Source of the DNA: Nocardia aurea
GTDB taxonomy: Bacteria > Actinomycetota > Actinomycetes > Mycobacteriales > Mycobacteriaceae
NCBI RefSeq assembly: GCF_003123685.1
Contig: NZ_QCYJ01000170.1
Coordinates: 301,189-365,188, forward strand
DNA length: 64,000 nucleotides
Reading direction: 5' to 3'
Shown: in pieces, positions 62,979-64,000 of the stretch
How positions within the stretch are numbered: position 1 is the stretch's first letter
Layout of the letters: each line of letters starts with the position of its first letter
Notes under the pieces: generated by a model
The model's database searches: none
What the model saw: only the letters and a program-made list of their open reading frames with translations
What the model was told of the DNA's origin: nothing
Position numbers and translations under genes: made by a program

Positions 62979-63806
62979 GCCCGGCCCACGCCGATGGGAA
63001 CAGGGCGTTCCCCTCGCAGAGCTCGTCGATGTCGTGAACTACTGGCGCACCGCGTACAACTGGCGGTCGTTCGAAGACCGCCTCAACCGCAACGCCCAGT
63101 TCCGCACGACCATCGATGATCTGGAAATCCACTTCCTGCACCGGCTATCCACGCGCGCCGACGCCACTCCCCTGATCTTGACGCACGGCTGGCCGGGCAG
63201 CATCACCGAGTTCATCGATGTGGTAGACCAACTGGCGGATCCGAAAGACGCAGACGCGCAGGCGTTCCACGTCGTGGTCCCGTCGCTACCGGGCTTCGGA
63301 TACAGCGACAAACCGACCACGACCGGGAAACCCGCGATTTCTGGCGCCACCGCGCGGCATACGCGAAACAGCAGGCGACCCGACCACAGACCATCGGCTA
63401 CTCGCTCGTCGATTCACCGGTGGGACTTCTCGCCTGGATCCTCGACAAGTTCGCCGAGTGGACCGACACCGAGGGCAGCCCGTTCGAGACGATCTCCCGA
63501 GACAGAATTCTCGACGACGTCACCCTCTACTGGCTGACGCGTACCGGCGCATCGGCAGCCCGCATCTACTACGAAAGCCACAACTCGCTCGACCCCGAAC
63601 TCCGCGTCGACGTCCCGTCGACAATCACCGTCTATCCCCGCGACATCGAGAAATGTCCACGCCCCTGGGCACAGCAGCGGTTCCGACAGATCGTCCACTG
63701 GGGATCGCCCGAGACCGGGGGACATTTTCCGTCACTGGAGGTCCCCGAATAGTTCGTCGAAGACCTGCGCGAAGGTCTCACCGCGGTGCTGGCCGCCGCT
63801 CGGTGA
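62933..63806 (+). pseudogene. Epoxide hydrolase (EHN/alpha-beta hydrolase), broken in three ways
   Basis: The sequence matches N-terminal EHN epoxide hydrolases: RLPEAETV, GVPLAELVDVVNYWR, then ILTHGWPGSITEF and PSLPGFGYSDKP in one frame up to about 63,330. The match resumes in another frame at AYAKQQATRPQTIGYS and continues to VHWGSPETGGHFPSLEVPE. The part between, which holds the nucleophile (usually GGDWG), is deleted. The N-terminus of the EHN domain is missing, and an in-frame TAG at 63750 interrupts the C-terminus, which resumes FVEDLREGLTAVL to a normal stop at 63806. It cannot make a working enzyme. Confidence 0.85.
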
Positions 63807-63885
63807 ACGCGGCCGGGTGCCAGGACTTCGATTGACCCGATGGACCGAGGCGCGCCGGATATTCGGATGTTCCACGCAGACGTCA

Positions 63886-63910
63886 ACGGCCCGAGATAGC
63901 CTCGGGCCGT
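63886..63910. repeat. Second copy of the ACGGCCCGAG hairpin
   Basis: Stem ACGGCCCGAG/CTCGGGCCGT with loop ATAGC, the same as at 61175-61199 except for one loop base. The sequence after the stem (CTCTTCGA vs TTCTTCGA) and part of what precedes it (CCACGCA) are also shared. It is probably a terminator of a minus-strand gene beyond the window. No supportable gene lies between it and the window end. Confidence 0.65.
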
Positions 63911-64000
63911 TGCTCTTCGAGTACTCACACCCCACTGCCCGCACCAGCACCGACAGCATCGGCGATGGCGAGTTCCGGTCAGGGTCTTCATGTAGGTCAC

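Noticed and set aside
63807..64000. A minus-strand coding frame entering from the right edge
   Set aside because: All three frames are short, Cys/Arg-rich or interrupted, with no family resemblance; only the hairpin is supported.
1..64000. CRISPR arrays, tRNA or rRNA genes, insertion sequences, phage att sites
   Set aside because: I looked for regularly spaced repeats, cloverleaf-like patterns and transposase motifs and saw none that hold up.

Overview
The window is about 64 kb of high-GC DNA from an actinomycete of the Mycobacteriales. A Nocardia or close relative (Rhodococcus, Mycobacterium) is most likely. The evidence is a mycobacterial-style iterative polyketide synthase next to MmpL and PapA-type genes, a complete YrbE/Mce lipid-transport operon, a mycofactocin-type short-chain dehydrogenase, an F420-type luciferase-like oxidoreductase, many P450, acyl-CoA dehydrogenase and SDR genes, and frequent GTG/TTG starts with 4-bp gene overlaps. 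The genus is an inference; no rRNA or tRNA gene is present.

Layout. (1) 1-9.1 kb is a lipid-assembly locus: the 5' end of a divergent mmpL gene, a 2133-residue KS-AT-DH-ER-KR-ACP synthase, a PapA-like acyltransferase and a protein of unknown function. (2) 9.1-14.2 kb holds a DUF35/thiolase fusion that has lost the middle of its thiolase domain, an enoyl-CoA hydratase, a solute-binding lipoprotein and a PucR regulator. (3) 26.3-14.3 kb, minus strand, is one long catabolic operon: NorQ-like ATPase, signal-less periplasmic-binding-type protein, AveC-family membrane protein, SDR, aldehyde dehydrogenase, P450, SDR, P450, NorD-like VWA protein, SDR, possibly also PucR. A divergent amidohydrolase and a tandem TetR-TetR regulator follow. 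(4) 29.3-39.8 kb has a mycofactocin-type SDR and the mce operon (yrbEA, yrbEB, mceA-F, one Mce-associated protein), closed by a strong hairpin. (5) 39.8-45.2 kb has a paired acyl-CoA dehydrogenase operon, a third P450, a second AveC-family protein, a tiny membrane protein and a TetR gene with a double palindromic operator. (6) 45.3-49.3 kb is a TetR-controlled ACAD-SDR-kinase module resembling 4-hydroxyacyl-CoA catabolism (LvaA/LvaC, ACAD10/11). (7) 49.4-60.5 kb is mixed: adenylate cyclase, two DapB-fold oxidoreductases, LLM oxidoreductase, molybdopterin enzyme, a second kinase-like protein with a SnoaL-like partner, LysR and SDR. (8) 60.5-64 kb is a gene graveyard with remnants of DUF222/13E12, CGNR zinc-finger and epoxide hydrolase genes.

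The strongest integrating signal is a 16-bp asymmetric near-palindrome, GAACGAATATTMGGTC, found at seven places upstream of the mce operon, the NorQ operon (and inside it, before the binding-protein gene), the ACAD pair, P450 no. 3 and the DUF35/thiolase gene. In all of these the motif has the same orientation relative to the gene it precedes. I infer a single regulon for import and oxidation of a hydrophobic, probably cyclic substrate. The likely controller is the tandem TetR protein, whose two unlike DNA-binding domains could read the two unlike half-sites. This is a hypothesis from sequence alone.
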